A stretch of DNA of 64,000 bases from Candidatus Rokuibacteriota bacterium (GCA_003220535.1 QHSU01000074.1:16247-80246), one strand, 5' to 3'; positions 37,727 to 47,041 are shown, counted from the stretch's first letter. Numbers and translations: made by a program. Notes: generated by a model from the sequence alone, not told the origin.

Positions 37727-40405
37727 ATGACTGGCGCCGAGCTCCGCGAGAGATTTCTGCAGTACTTCGAGCGCAATGGGCACACGCGCGTGCGCTCGTC
37801 GTCGCTGGTTCCCGGCGACGACCCGACGCTGCTCTTCACCAGCGCGGGCATGGTCCAGTTCAAGTCCGTCTTCCTCGGCGAAGAGCGGCGCGACTACGTG
37901 CGCGCCACGTCGAGTCAGAAGTGCGTGCGCGCCGGCGGCAAGCACAACGATCTCGAGAACGTCGGCCGCACGGCGCGGCACCACACCTTCTTCGAGATGC
38001 TCGGCAACTTCTCGTTCGGCGACTACTTCAAGGCGGACGCGATCGCCTTCGCATGGGAATTCCTCACCCGCGACCTCGGCCTCGACGCGCGCCGGCTCAA
38101 GGCGACGGTGTACACCGACGACGACGAGGCATTCAGGCTCTGGAAGAAGGTCGCGGGCCTGACGGACGACCGCATTCTGCGGCTCGGCGAAAAGGACAAC
38201 TTCTGGGCGATGGGGGACACGGGGCCCTGTGGGCCGTGCTCCGAAGTCCACTTCCACCAGGGCGACCATCTGCCTTGCGCCGAGGTAGCCGCGGGCCGGC
38301 CGTGCCTTGGACCCGCGTGCGAGTGTGACCGCTGGCTCGAGATCTGGAACCTCGTCTTCATGCAGTTCAACCGCGACGCGCGCGGCGTGATGACGCCCCT
38401 GCCGCGCCCCTCGATCGACACGGGCATGGGGCTCGAGCGCATCGCGGCGGTCATACAGGGCAAGATGTCGGACTACGACACCGACCTGTTCGCCCCGCTC
38501 ATCGACCGCATCTCGACCCTCGCGGGCAAGCCCTATCGGGCGCGCGCGGAGGACGACGTCTCGATGCAAGTCATCGCGGACCATGCGCGGACGACCGCGT
38601 TTCTCATCGCCGACGGCGTGACGCCCTCGAACGAGTGGCGCGGCTACGTGCTGCGACGCATCATGCGCCGGGCCATGCGCCACGGGCGGATGCTCGGGCT
38701 CACGGACCCGTTCCTCTGGAAGACGGTCGAGTGGGTCGTGTCGATGATGGGCGCCGCGTACCCGGAGCTCGTCGCCGAGCGCGCCCGCATCCAGGACGCG
38801 GTCCGCGGCGAGGAGGAGCGTTTCGCCGAGACGCTCGATACCGGCACGCTCAAGATCAAGGACTATCTCGAGGCCCACGCGAGCGGCACGCGGCGCGTGG
38901 TGGATGGCCGCTTCCTGTTCACGCTCTACGACACCTACGGGTTTCCCATGGACCTCGCCGAGGAGGTCTTTCAGGACGCGGGCTGGCGGGTGACCGACGC
39001 GACGCGCGCGGCCGCGGACGCCGAGATGGAGGCGCAGCGCGCCCGCGCCCGAGCCGGCGCGGCCTTCGGTGCCGGCGACGACGCGGAGGCGGCCGCGGTC
39101 TACCAGCGACTCGGCGTCCCGGCGACCGAGTTCGTCGGGTACGACTCGCTGGCATCGCCCGCCCGGATCCTGGCGATCGTCGACGTCGGCGCCGTCGGCC
39201 CGCGGCGGCTCCCCCAGGCGGTCGAGGGCGCCGAGGTCGAGATGATCCTCGACCGCACGCCGGCCTACGCCGAATCCGGCGGCCAGGTGGGCGACACCGG
39301 CACGCTCGTCGGCCGAAGCGGCCGCGGCGAGATCATCGACACCTACTACCGAGGCTCCAAGCTGATCGTGCACCGGGTGCGGGTCGTGAGTGGCGGCTTC
39401 CACGAGAACGAGGACGTCGCCGTCAGCATCGAGACGCCCAGGCGCCAGGGACTGCGCCGGCATCACACCGGCACGCACCTGCTCCACGCGGCCCTGCGCC
39501 GGATCCTCGGTACGCACGTGACCCAGGCGGGGTCGCTCGTCGCTCCGGATCACCTCCGCTTCGACTTTTCCCACGGGGCATCGCTGAAGGACCGCGACGT
39601 CGAGCAGATCGAGGAGCTCGTGAACGAGCAGGTCCAAGCGAATGTCCCCGTCACCCACTCCGAGATGGACCTCGACGAGGCGCTCCGGATGGGCGCGATG
39701 GCGCTGTTCGGCGAGAAGTACGGTAACCGCGTGCGCGTCATCAAGATCGGCGACTTCTCGACCGAGCTGTGCGGCGGCACCCATCTCGATCAGACCGGAG
39801 AGATCGGCCTGCTGAAGATCGCCGCCGAGGGCGCCGTCGCCTCCGGCGTCCGCCGGGTCGAAGCGGTCGCCGGACCGGCCGCCCTCGAGAGCGTGGCCAG
39901 GAAGGAAGCGGCGCTCCGCGAGGCGGCGGAGCTCCTGAAGATCGGGCCCCTGGAGGTGCCCAGGCGGTTGCAGAAGCTCCTGGAAGAGCAGCGCGCGCTG
40001 GAGAAGCAGCTGGCGGACCTCGAGGCACGGCTCGCGCGCTCACGCGCCGAGGACCTGGTCAAGGCGGCGCGCCAGATCAATGGGGTGGCGGTGATCGCCG
40101 GCCGGATCGACGGGCTGGATGCGGAGGGGCTCCGCTCGGTCGCGGACACGCTCCGCGATCGGCTGGGCTCCGGAGTCGTCTGCGTGGGGAGTGTCCTCGA
40201 CGGGAAGGTGAATCTCATCGCCGCGGTGACCAAGGACCTGACCTCCCGCGTCCAGGCCGGCCGGCTCATCCAGGAGGTTGCGAAGGGCGTCGGCGGGGGT
40301 GGGGGCGGCCGCCCCGATCTGGCCCAGGCCGGGGGCAAGGATCCCGCCCGTCTTGACGCGGCTTTAGAGCTGGTCTACGCGTACGTGGCGCGCGCCGGGG
40401 GGTGA
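37727..40405 (+). CDS. alaS: Alanyl-tRNA synthetase
   Basis: AlaRS charges tRNA-Ala. This 892-residue protein has the class II catalytic core (LFTSAGMVQFKSVFLGEE, the RTARHHTFFEMLGNFSFGDY motif 2, and MDTGMGLERI-like SIDTGMGLERIAAV motif 3). The editing domain has its zinc ligands at HHTGTHLLH near residue 579 and ELCGGTHLD near residue 682. The C-terminal DHHA1 domain follows a coiled coil and includes a Gly run GVGGGGGGRPDLAQAGG. ATG 37727 begins MTGAELRERFLQYF, the normal start. Confidence 0.97.
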   Translation: MTGAELRERFLQYFERNGHTRVRSSSLVPGDDPTLLFTSAGMVQFKSVFLGEERRDYVRATSSQKCVRAGGKHNDLENVGRTARHHTFFEMLGNFSFGDYFKADAIAFAWEFLTRDLGLDARRLKATVYTDDDEAFRLWKKVAGLTDDRILRLGEKDNFWAMGDTGPCGPCSEVHFHQGDHLPCAEVAAGRPCLGPACECDRWLEIWNLVFMQFNRDARGVMTPLPRPSIDTGMGLERIAAVIQGKMSDYDTDLFAPLIDRISTLAGKPYRARAEDDVSMQVIADHARTTAFLIADGVTPSNEWRGYVLRRIMRRAMRHGRMLGLTDPFLWKTVEWVVSMMGAAYPELVAERARIQDAVRGEEERFAETLDTGTLKIKDYLEAHASGTRRVVDGRFLFTLYDTYGFPMDLAEEVFQDAGWRVTDATRAAADAEMEAQRARARAGAAFGAGDDAEAAAVYQRLGVPATEFVGYDSLASPARILAIVDVGAVGPRRLPQAVEGAEVEMILDRTPAYAESGGQVGDTGTLVGRSGRGEIIDTYYRGSKLIVHRVRVVSGGFHENEDVAVSIETPRRQGLRRHHTGTHLLHAALRRILGTHVTQAGSLVAPDHLRFDFSHGASLKDRDVEQIEELVNEQVQANVPVTHSEMDLDEALRMGAMALFGEKYGNRVRVIKIGDFSTELCGGTHLDQTGEIGLLKIAAEGAVASGVRRVEAVAGPAALESVARKEAALREAAELLKIGPLEVPRRLQKLLEEQRALEKQLADLEARLARSRAEDLVKAARQINGVAVIAGRIDGLDAEGLRSVADTLRDRLGSGVVCVGSVLDGKVNLIAAVTKDLTSRVQAGRLIQEVAKGVGGGGGGRPDLAQAGGKDPARLDAALELVYAYVARAGG

Positions 40406-40427
40406 GGGCCGGGGGCCCAGCCTAGGG

Positions 40428-40433
40428 TAAAAT
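40428..40433 (+). promoter_or_regulatory. Putative -10 box TAAAAT, 8 nt before the response-regulator gene
   Basis: TAAAAT, then 8 nt, then ATG 40442. It is one of the few AT-rich hexamers in this GC-rich stretch, and no ribosome site intervenes. Confidence 0.45.
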
Positions 40434-40441
40434 ACTGCCTG

Positions 40442-41119
40442 ATGACCCTCGGACGGATTCTGGTCGTCGATGATGAGGCTCCGGTGCGCGAGGTCTTGAC
40501 CGAGTACTTCGTCACCGAGGGGTACGCGGTCGAAGAGGCGACGAACGGCGCCGAGGCGCTCACCGCGATCCGCGGCGGGCGCGCGGACCTCGTTCTCCTC
40601 GACGTACGCATGCCCGGGCTCGATGGCGTCCAGGTGCTTCGGCGGATCCGTGAGCTCGACCAGAACGTTCCCGTCATCATGGTGACCGCAAACGAGGACG
40701 TCGGCCTCGCCAAGGAGACGCTCAAGCTCGGCGCCTTCGACTACGTCGCGAAACCCTTCGACTTCGACTATCTCGATCGGGCGGTGGCCGCCGGGCTCGC
40801 GCGTGTGGGTGAGAAGATCGCCGGAGGCCCGGCCACGGACGACAACCCATGGAAGCGTCTGGCCCACGCCGTGTTCCGGGTCGCGCGCGCCATGCAGCAG
40901 ACAGCGCGGACATCCACCGGCGAACGGATGGAGACGGCGGCCCTCGCCGCGGCACGCAACGCGGCTGCCGGCAGGGGCACAGCCGCCGGCGAGCATCTCG
41001 CCGAGATCCAGCTGCTCCTCGACGTCGCCGCCGAGTTCGGTGATTTCCCGGCCGCAGACCGGGCGCTCGTGGAGTCATCGCTTGAAGCGGCGCGCCGGTC
41101 GATCCCCGTCGCCGGCTGA
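40442..41119 (+). CDS. Response regulator with non-DNA-binding helical output region
   Basis: The 225-residue product has a complete CheY-like receiver: acidic pocket VVDDE at residues 8-12, phospho-acceptor D54 in LLDVRMPG, conserved Thr83 and Lys104 in VAKPFDF. After residue 125 there is an Ala/Arg-rich helical tail with no helix-turn-helix, so it probably works by protein contacts. The histidine kinase gene that follows overlaps it and is the likely partner. Confidence 0.87.
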   Translation: MTLGRILVVDDEAPVREVLTEYFVTEGYAVEEATNGAEALTAIRGGRADLVLLDVRMPGLDGVQVLRRIRELDQNVPVIMVTANEDVGLAKETLKLGAFDYVAKPFDFDYLDRAVAAGLARVGEKIAGGPATDDNPWKRLAHAVFRVARAMQQTARTSTGERMETAALAAARNAAAGRGTAAGEHLAEIQLLLDVAAEFGDFPAADRALVESSLEAARRSIPVAG

Positions 41120-42410
41120 CCGACGGCGCCGGTCGCGCGGCCGGCTCGACGTCGAGCCGCACCTCAAGATCCTCCACACGGTGGCGGAGTCCGTCAGCCG
41201 CACGCTCGACGTCGAGGAAGTGCTGCGCACCGCCGTCGGTGCGCTCACGCGCGTCACCGGTCACGAGATCGCGAGCCTCCATCTCCTGTCCGATGACGCC
41301 AGGACGCTCGAGCTGCGGGGCGACCGCGGCATGTCCGCGCGCCTGCGTGAGGTGAACCGGGTACTGCCCACGGGCGAGGGGCTCATCGGCCGTGTGGCCG
41401 TCACGGGCAAGACGGTCCGGATCGACCGGAACTACGAGGACCCGAACGTGCTGCCGAGCGCCAAGGCCGCCGTCCGCCGCGAGCAGATCCGCGGGTTCGT
41501 CTGCGTGGCGATCCACTGCCGCGGGCGGATCCTCGGCACGCTCTCGCTCGGCCGCAAGACGCTCGCCCCGTTCGACCGGCACGAGCTGGCCCTCGTCGAG
41601 GCGACCGCCTACCAGATCGGCCTGGCCCTCGACAACGCACGGCTCTACTCCGAATCGCTGCGCCAGCTCGACGAGATCAAGCGCACCCACACGCAGCTGA
41701 TCCACGCCGAGAAGCAGCTGATCCACTCCGAGAAGCTGTCGGCCGTCGGCGAGCTCGCCTCGGGGGTGGCGCACGAGATCAACAACCCGCTGACGACCAT
41801 CCTCGGCCAGACCCATCTCCTGCTGACGCACCCGGAGACGAGCTCCCACGTGCGCGACCGCCTGGGGATCGTCGCCGAGGAGGCGGGGCGCGCGGCGCGT
41901 ATCGTCCAGAACCTCCTGCTGTTCGCGCGTCACTACACGCCCGAGCGACGGCCGTGCTCGATCGCGGACCAGGCACGCCGGGTGCTCGAGCTGAAGGGGT
42001 ACCAGCTCCAGCAGGATAACATCCGCGTGGTCACCGACTTCGCCTCGTGCCCGTTCGTGTGGGCCGACGAGAACCAGCTCCAGCAGGTGCTGCTCAACCT
42101 CGTCCAGAACGCGCACCAGGCGATGGCCAAGCACCCGGCGCATCGCGTGCTGACGGTGCGGGTCTGGCCGTCGGATCGACACGCCTGCGTCGAGGTGCGC
42201 GACTCGGGCCCCGGGATGGCGCCCGAGGTGCTGCCGAGGGTCTTCGACCCGTTCTTCACTACGAAGCCGCCCGGCGAGGGGAGCGGTCTCGGGCTGTCCG
42301 TCTCCTACGGCATCGTCACCGAGCTGGGAGGCATTCTCCGGGCCGAGAACTGCAGCGACGGGGGGGCCTCGTTCATCGTCGAGCTGCCGCTCGGGGAGCC
42401 CGCCTCCTGA
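41082..42410 (+). CDS. GAF-domain sensor histidine kinase
   Basis: This 442-residue cytoplasmic kinase has a GAF domain (residues about 35-190; LKILHTVAESVSRTLDVEEV, GEGLIGRVAVTGK). A short coiled coil leads to the HisKA H-box ELASGVAHEINNPLTTILG with phospho-His near residue 231. The ATPase part has QVLLNLVQNAHQAM (N box), RDSGPGMAPEVLPRVFDPFF and GSGLGLSVSYGIV. No membrane segment is seen, so it senses an internal signal. I chose TTG 41082, inside the response-regulator gene, with GGAG upstream; other starts are possible. Confidence 0.9.
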   Translation: MKRRAGRSPSPADRRRRSRGRLDVEPHLKILHTVAESVSRTLDVEEVLRTAVGALTRVTGHEIASLHLLSDDARTLELRGDRGMSARLREVNRVLPTGEGLIGRVAVTGKTVRIDRNYEDPNVLPSAKAAVRREQIRGFVCVAIHCRGRILGTLSLGRKTLAPFDRHELALVEATAYQIGLALDNARLYSESLRQLDEIKRTHTQLIHAEKQLIHSEKLSAVGELASGVAHEINNPLTTILGQTHLLLTHPETSSHVRDRLGIVAEEAGRAARIVQNLLLFARHYTPERRPCSIADQARRVLELKGYQLQQDNIRVVTDFASCPFVWADENQLQQVLLNLVQNAHQAMAKHPAHRVLTVRVWPSDRHACVEVRDSGPGMAPEVLPRVFDPFFTTKPPGEGSGLGLSVSYGIVTELGGILRAENCSDGGASFIVELPLGEPAS

Positions 42411-43444
42411 AGATCCGGCTGGCTCCGGCGCTCCTGCTGGCGCTGCTCACGACCAGTTGCGCCGGAGTCGGAGCTCCCGTGCCGGGTGCCCCGGCCCACC
42501 ATCGCGAGCGCGGGTTCGCGAACGTCAATCCGTCGCACGAGGCCGCGGGCGGCTGGACGCGCTTCACGTTCTTCATCTCGCGCATCTGGGCCAGCACGTT
42601 CAGCCCACGGACCGCGAACCTCCCGTCGATCGCGAGCGACCTTGCGGCGATTCTGGACAATCGCGGCGCCGCGACCGTGACCTGGGTCGGTCATGCCACG
42701 CTGCTCATCCAGCTCGACGGCGTCAACATCCTGACCGATCCGAACTGGTCGAACCGAGCGAGCCCGGTGTCGTTCGCCGGCCCGCGGCGCGTGTCGCCCC
42801 CGGGCCTCAAGTTCGAGGATCTGCCTCCCATCCACGTCGTCCTGATCTCGCACGACCATTACGACCACCTGGACGAGGCGACCGTCAAACGCCTCGTCGC
42901 CGAGCACCGCCCCCGATTCCTCGTCCCGTTACGGCTCACGCAATGGTTCACCGACCTCGGCATCACCGACGTCGACGAGCTCGACTGGTGGGACCGCCGC
43001 GCGCTCCGCGGGCTCACGTTCACGTGCGTGCCGGCCCAGCACTTCTCGGGCCGCACGCTCTGGGATCGCAACCGTCGCCTCTGGGGCGGCTGGGTCGTCG
43101 CCGGCCGAGCCAAACGCGCGTACTTCGCCGGGGACACGGGCTACTTCGACGGGTTCAAGGAGATCGGCAAGCGGCTCGGCCCGTTCGATCTCGCCGCGAT
43201 ACCGATCGGCGCGTACGTGCCGGCGGTCATCATGAAGGCCAGCCACACAACGCCGGAGGAGGCGCTCCGGGCCTTCGCCGACGTCCGTGGTCAACGATTC
43301 ATCCCGATTCACTGGGGGACGTTCGATCTCGCCGAGGAACCGCCAGACGAGCCTCCTCAGCGGCTCGTCGCCGAAACGCGTCGTCTGCGGCTGGATCTCG
43401 ACCGCATCTGGGTTCTCAAGCACGGCGAGACCCGCTTCTGGTGA
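42407..43444 (+). CDS. MBL-fold metallo-hydrolase lipoprotein (NAPE-PLD/UlaG-like)
   Basis: The metallo-beta-lactamase motif SHDHYDHLD lies near residue 147, after VTWVGHATLLIQLDGVNILTD, and later ligands appear in FAGDTGYFDGF and PIHWGTFDLAEEP. This order is typical of the NAPE-PLD-like branch acting on phosphodiesters or lipids. The N-terminus is a lipoprotein signal peptide (LALLTTSC) that can only be complete if translation starts at CTG 42407, which overlaps the kinase stop as CTGA and follows GGGGAG by 8 nt. No ATG/GTG/TTG is available there. Predicted length 345 residues. Confidence 0.85.
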   Translation: MKIRLAPALLLALLTTSCAGVGAPVPGAPAHHRERGFANVNPSHEAAGGWTRFTFFISRIWASTFSPRTANLPSIASDLAAILDNRGAATVTWVGHATLLIQLDGVNILTDPNWSNRASPVSFAGPRRVSPPGLKFEDLPPIHVVLISHDHYDHLDEATVKRLVAEHRPRFLVPLRLTQWFTDLGITDVDELDWWDRRALRGLTFTCVPAQHFSGRTLWDRNRRLWGGWVVAGRAKRAYFAGDTGYFDGFKEIGKRLGPFDLAAIPIGAYVPAVIMKASHTTPEEALRAFADVRGQRFIPIHWGTFDLAEEPPDEPPQRLVAETRRLRLDLDRIWVLKHGETRFW

Positions 43445-43446
43445 GG

Positions 43447-43592
43447 CGCTGGGGTCGGGGAGGGCGGGGCAGGGTCCCCGGCTCGACCCGACTGCAGCTC
43501 TGCGTGGCGGCGGAATCACTTGGCCTGACGCGAAGCAATCCTGACTACACGGGTCGAGCCGTGGCCCTGCCCCGCCCTCCCCGACCCCAGCG
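43447..43592. repeat. Long inverted repeat IR1 (arms about 42 nt)
   Basis: The left arm 43447-43489 and right arm 43551-43592 are reverse complements except for a 3-4 nt patch. The 61-nt spacer ends in CCTGACTACACGG, a motif also found at the same place in the inverted repeat at 49.0-49.2 kb, although the arms of the two are different. It lies between convergent genes. It could be a bidirectional terminator, a structured RNA or a MITE-like element. No T-tract follows either arm. Confidence 0.8.
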
Positions 43593-43648
43593 TCGCCCGT
43601 TGTGAGCCTCTGGGCTCCAGCAACCCCATCCCGCTCTCGCCAGCGGCG

Positions 43649-44830
43649 TCACAGCGCTTCGAGGAGGAGGCCTTTGAGGTAGCGGGTTTCGGGAACTGAG
43701 AGAAGGACGGGGTGGTCGCTCGACTGGCCGAGCCGATCGACGACGCGTAGCCGAACGCCGGCGTCCGCGGCGGCGTCGCGACAGATCTCTTCGAAGAGCG
43801 CCTCGGACACGTGATGCGAGCACGAGAACGTGAGCAGGCTGCCGCCGCGCTCGAGCAACCGCATCGCGCGCAGGTTGATCTCCTTGTAGCCGCGCGTCGC
43901 CGCGTCGAGCGCCGACCGGCTGCGCGCAAACGGCGGCGGGTCGAGGACGATGACGCCGAAGCGCGCCCCGCCGCGCTCGAGCCGTCGCAGCTCGTCGAAG
44001 GCGTTCTCCGCGCGGATCTCCGCCTGGGCCTCGAACCCGTTCAACGCGAGGTTCTGGCGAGCGCCCGCGATCGCCTCGGGCGAAGATTCGATGCAGACGG
44101 CTCGCCGGGCGCCGCCGCGAAGCGCGTGGCAGGCGAAGCCGGCGGTGTAGCTGAAGGCGTCCAGGACGTCGCGGCCCTGGGCTAGAGCCCCGACGCGAGT
44201 ACGGTTCTCGCACTGGTCGAGATAGAGGCCGGTCTTGTGGCCGACCCCGATCGTCACCTCGAAGCCGACGCCGCCTTCGGTCACCCGAACGCTCCTCGGC
44301 CCGGAGCCGCGAGCCCACCCGAGGGCCGCCGAGAACCCTTCCAGCCGAGCGGAAGTCGCGTCGTCCATGTCGAAGACGGGCGCGTCACCGAACACGCCGG
44401 CCAGCGCGGCGATGATCATCGGCCGGGTGCGCGCCATCCCCAGGGTCAGGCATTGAGTCACGAGGACCGGCCCGTAGCGGTCGACTACCAGCCCGGGCAG
44501 CCCGTCGGCCTCGCTCCAGATCAGGCGGCAGAGCGTCGGCGGCCCGTGGACGTTGTCGCGCGAGCGCAGCGCGACGGCGCTCTCGACCCGGCGCCGAAAG
44601 AACGCGGCGTCGAGAGGCTCGTCGGTCCAGGTGAGGATGCGGCAGCAGAGGGCCGGGCGAGGGTTGTAGAAGCCGCGTCCGACGAACCGGCTGGCGGCGT
44701 CGATCACCGTGACGGCCGCGCCTGGCTCGACCTCGCTCACGTCGGCCACGTCACCCTTGAAGATCCAGGGATGGGTGTGCGGCGCCTCGCGTCCGCGCTT
44801 GAGCCGGAGCGCCGGTTGGCCGCGCTTCAC
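43649..44830 (-). CDS. Class I SAM-dependent rRNA methyltransferase (RlmI/RlmK family)
   Basis: This 393-residue protein has an N-terminal PUA-like part (HPWIFKGDVADVSEVEPG) and a Rossmann methyltransferase with GLYLDQCENR, DAFSYTAGFACHALRGGA, the catalytic VLDPPPFARS motif and FSCSHHVSEALF. That arrangement matches the 23S rRNA m5C methyltransferase RlmI and its relatives. Site specificity is not proven here. GTG 44830 overlaps the stop of the GNAT gene, and the gene ends the leftward polyamine-region operon. A small GAGCC/GGCTC hairpin and IR1 follow. Confidence 0.85.
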   Translation of the reverse strand: MKRGQPALRLKRGREAPHTHPWIFKGDVADVSEVEPGAAVTVIDAASRFVGRGFYNPRPALCCRILTWTDEPLDAAFFRRRVESAVALRSRDNVHGPPTLCRLIWSEADGLPGLVVDRYGPVLVTQCLTLGMARTRPMIIAALAGVFGDAPVFDMDDATSARLEGFSAALGWARGSGPRSVRVTEGGVGFEVTIGVGHKTGLYLDQCENRTRVGALAQGRDVLDAFSYTAGFACHALRGGARRAVCIESSPEAIAGARQNLALNGFEAQAEIRAENAFDELRRLERGGARFGVIVLDPPPFARSRSALDAATRGYKEINLRAMRLLERGGSLLTFSCSHHVSEALFEEICRDAAADAGVRLRVVDRLGQSSDHPVLLSVPETRYLKGLLLEAL

Positions 44831-45369
44831 CGCCGGCGGGCCTCGGCGGTGATGGCCCAACGCTCGTGGTCCCGCCACCGCCCGAAGACCTTCAGGTAAC
44901 GCGGGGAGAATCCCTCGCGCCGAAAGCCCGCTCGCCTGACCAGGCGGATCGATGCGCGGTTGGCCGGCTGGATGTTCGCCTCGAGGCGGTGCAGGCCGAG
45001 TCGGGAGAAAGCGTGACGGAGCACGAGGCGAAGCCCCTCGCTCATGTAGCCCTTCCCGATGAACGGTGCCCCCGCGTAGAAGCCGAGGTACGCGCTCTGG
45101 AAATTCCCGTGGAAGATCTGGCTCACGTTGATCACGCCTGCGATTGCGCCATCCTGAGAGCGGCAGACCAGAAACCCTCGCTCCGTCGGCCGCCGGGTTC
45201 GCCGGAGGTACACCGCGAACGCCGCTCGGTCGGCCGGCGGCTCGACCCATGGGCGGAGAGCGGAGCGGCTCGATCGCATGAGGGCCAGAAACTCGCCGCG
45301 GTGACGGACGCTCGGCGCGCAAAGAAAGACGCGGCGGCCGACTTCGACCGCGCCCCGCCGACCGGCCAC
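44827..45369 (-). CDS. GNAT family N-acetyltransferase (RimJ/RimL-like)
   Basis: The 180-residue product has the RimJ-type acetyl-CoA motif PFIGKGYMSEGLRLVLRHAF and the following GLHRLEANIQPANRASIRLV with RRAGFRREG. Such enzymes acetylate protein N-termini, ribosomal proteins or small molecules. In this setting, next to polyamine genes, a spermidine/agmatine acetyltransferase role is possible but only an inference; the motif order is closer to RimJ/RimL than to SpeG. GTG 45369 overlaps the previous TAG by one base. Confidence 0.87.
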   Translation of the reverse strand: MAGRRGAVEVGRRVFLCAPSVRHRGEFLALMRSSRSALRPWVEPPADRAAFAVYLRRTRRPTERGFLVCRSQDGAIAGVINVSQIFHGNFQSAYLGFYAGAPFIGKGYMSEGLRLVLRHAFSRLGLHRLEANIQPANRASIRLVRRAGFRREGFSPRYLKVFGRWRDHERWAITAEARRR

Positions 45370-46172
45370 TACTTCTTGCGCAGGACGACGACCATGATGA
45401 TGGGGTGTCGGGAGCGCTCGAGGACCTGCTGGGGCTTGAAGCCGAAGAACCACTGGACGAACTCGAACTCGCCGGCCAGCTCGACCAGAGCCTTGAGCTC
45501 CTGCGGGAAGACCATGCGCGACAGGTGGGTCTGACGATAGAGCCGGCGCGTGCCGTTCTCGACGGCCTCGAGCGTCATTCGCTCGCGGAAGACCTGGCTC
45601 ACCGGGTCGACGTCGTTCAGCGCCGAGAACGAGGCTCGGACGATCAGCCGCCCGCGCCGCTTGGACCACGACCAGCTCCGCGCCGGGTTCGTCCACGAGG
45701 ACGCCATGTAGCGGTCGAAGACGTAGAGCCCGCCCCGCCGCAGACAGCGAGCCACCGCCTTCAGGTGGGCCAGGAGCTGATCGTTCGTCAGGAGATGGCC
45801 CTGCGAGTCCTGCATGCAGATCGCCGCATCGACCGGGCGCCCGAGGCGGAAGTTCGTCATGTCGCCGACGACGAGCTCGCCCTGGTAGCCCTTGGCCGTG
45901 AGTCGCTCCCGCAGGAAGTGGATGTTCCGCGGCGACAGATCGAGCCCCGACATCTGGTAGCCCCGGTCGGCGAGCCGCATCAGGTGGGGGCCTGTGCCGC
46001 ACGCGATGTCGACGACCCGGCGGACGGCTCGTCGTGAAAAGCGCCTGAAGCAGTGCTCGAGGAAGTCGACCTCGCCCTTGCGGTTGAGGTCGAAGGCGAT
46101 CTCGTAGAACCGCGGCGCGCTGTACTCGCGGATGCGGCTCTTCTCCTGAAGCTTCAGCGGAGCTCTCCCCAC
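45369..46172 (-). CDS. Class I SAM-dependent methyltransferase
   Basis: This 267-residue protein carries motif I VVDIACGTGPHLMRLAD near residue 52, SGLDLSP, and DAAICMQDSQGHLLTNDQL, followed by FDRYMASSW. The early segment EYSAPRFYEIAFDLNRKGEVDFL is typical of a group of bacterial methyltransferases of unknown target. Encoded directly after agmatinase with a 19-nt overlap, it may act on a polyamine or a related amine, but nothing in the sequence proves that. The start GTG 46172 is inferred from that overlap. Confidence 0.82.
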   Translation of the reverse strand: MGRAPLKLQEKSRIREYSAPRFYEIAFDLNRKGEVDFLEHCFRRFSRRAVRRVVDIACGTGPHLMRLADRGYQMSGLDLSPRNIHFLRERLTAKGYQGELVVGDMTNFRLGRPVDAAICMQDSQGHLLTNDQLLAHLKAVARCLRRGGLYVFDRYMASSWTNPARSWSWSKRRGRLIVRASFSALNDVDPVSQVFRERMTLEAVENGTRRLYRQTHLSRMVFPQELKALVELAGEFEFVQWFFGFKPQQVLERSRHPIIMVVVLRKK

Positions 46173-47029
46173 CACGCCAGGAGCGCTTCCCGGATCACCC
46201 AGGAGGCCGCGATGCCGGTGCGGCCGGTGGGATCCCACGCATGAGCGACCTCCACCAGGTCTCCGCCGATGACCCGGCAGCCTTCCAGCATCCTGACGAT
46301 CTCGACCAGCTCCGGAACCCGGAGCCCGCCCGGCTCGGGTGAACCCGTCCCCGGCGCCTCGGCCGGGTCGAGCACGTCGACGTCGATCGTGATGTAGAGC
46401 GGATGGCGCCGGAGCTCGGGCAGGAGCCGGCGCACGACATCGACCGGATGGCCGCTGAGCATGGGATACATAGGGAAGAAGTGCGGGCGTCGGCGGTGGT
46501 ATTCCTCGCGAGCGCCGGTGCGCATGCCGACCTGGTACACCCGCTCGGCGGGCACGACGTCCATCACGCGCGCCAGGGCCGAGGCGTAGTTGTATCGCTC
46601 CCCGAGGAACTCCTCGCGCAGGTCCGGATGGGCGTCGAGGTGGAGGATGCGGAGATCGGGAAACGCGGGCGCTAGCACCTCGATCACCGGGACGGTGGCG
46701 GTGTGGTCGCCGCCCAGCATGAACGGAATCAGCCCGGGGCGCCACCATGCGGCGATCTGCTCGCGCGCGACGTCGAGCTGCTCCCGGGGCGGCGCGCCCG
46801 AGGGCAGCTCGCAGTCGCCGATGTCGGCGATGGGCAGGTCTTCCAGGTCACGGGTCAGCGCCGGCGAGTAGGTCTCGATCGACTCCGAGCCGAGCCGGAC
46901 GTCGAGCGGACCGGCGTCGGCGCCCTTTCGAAGGTTCACCCGGCCCTCGAAGGGGATGCCGAAGACGACGATGCGGGCGTCGGAGAGGGCGAGATTGCAA
47001 CCGATGAAGCTCGGAGAAACCGCGCGCAT
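46154..47029 (-). CDS. speB: Agmatinase / ureohydrolase family protein
   Basis: Agmatinase splits agmatine to putrescine and urea. This 291-residue protein has all ureohydrolase manganese motifs: FMLGGDHTATV, HLDAHPDLR, and TIDVDVLDPAEAPGTGSPEPG near residue 215. SpeB-type specificity is likely given the neighbouring speD/speE. Putrescine made here would be the aminopropyl acceptor for spermidine synthase. ATG 47029 follows GGAGAG, and a good promoter with TTGCAA and TAGAGT lies just upstream. Confidence 0.9.
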   Translation of the reverse strand: MRAVSPSFIGCNLALSDARIVVFGIPFEGRVNLRKGADAGPLDVRLGSESIETYSPALTRDLEDLPIADIGDCELPSGAPPREQLDVAREQIAAWWRPGLIPFMLGGDHTATVPVIEVLAPAFPDLRILHLDAHPDLREEFLGERYNYASALARVMDVVPAERVYQVGMRTGAREEYHRRRPHFFPMYPMLSGHPVDVVRRLLPELRRHPLYITIDVDVLDPAEAPGTGSPEPGGLRVPELVEIVRMLEGCRVIGGDLVEVAHAWDPTGRTGIAASWVIREALLAWWGELR

Positions 47030-47041
47030 GAACTCTCCGTC

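Noticed and set aside
43601..43648. Intrinsic terminator after the rRNA methyltransferase gene
   Set aside because: A GAGCC/GGCTC hairpin is present but there is no T-tract on the relevant strand, so I did not list it as a terminator.
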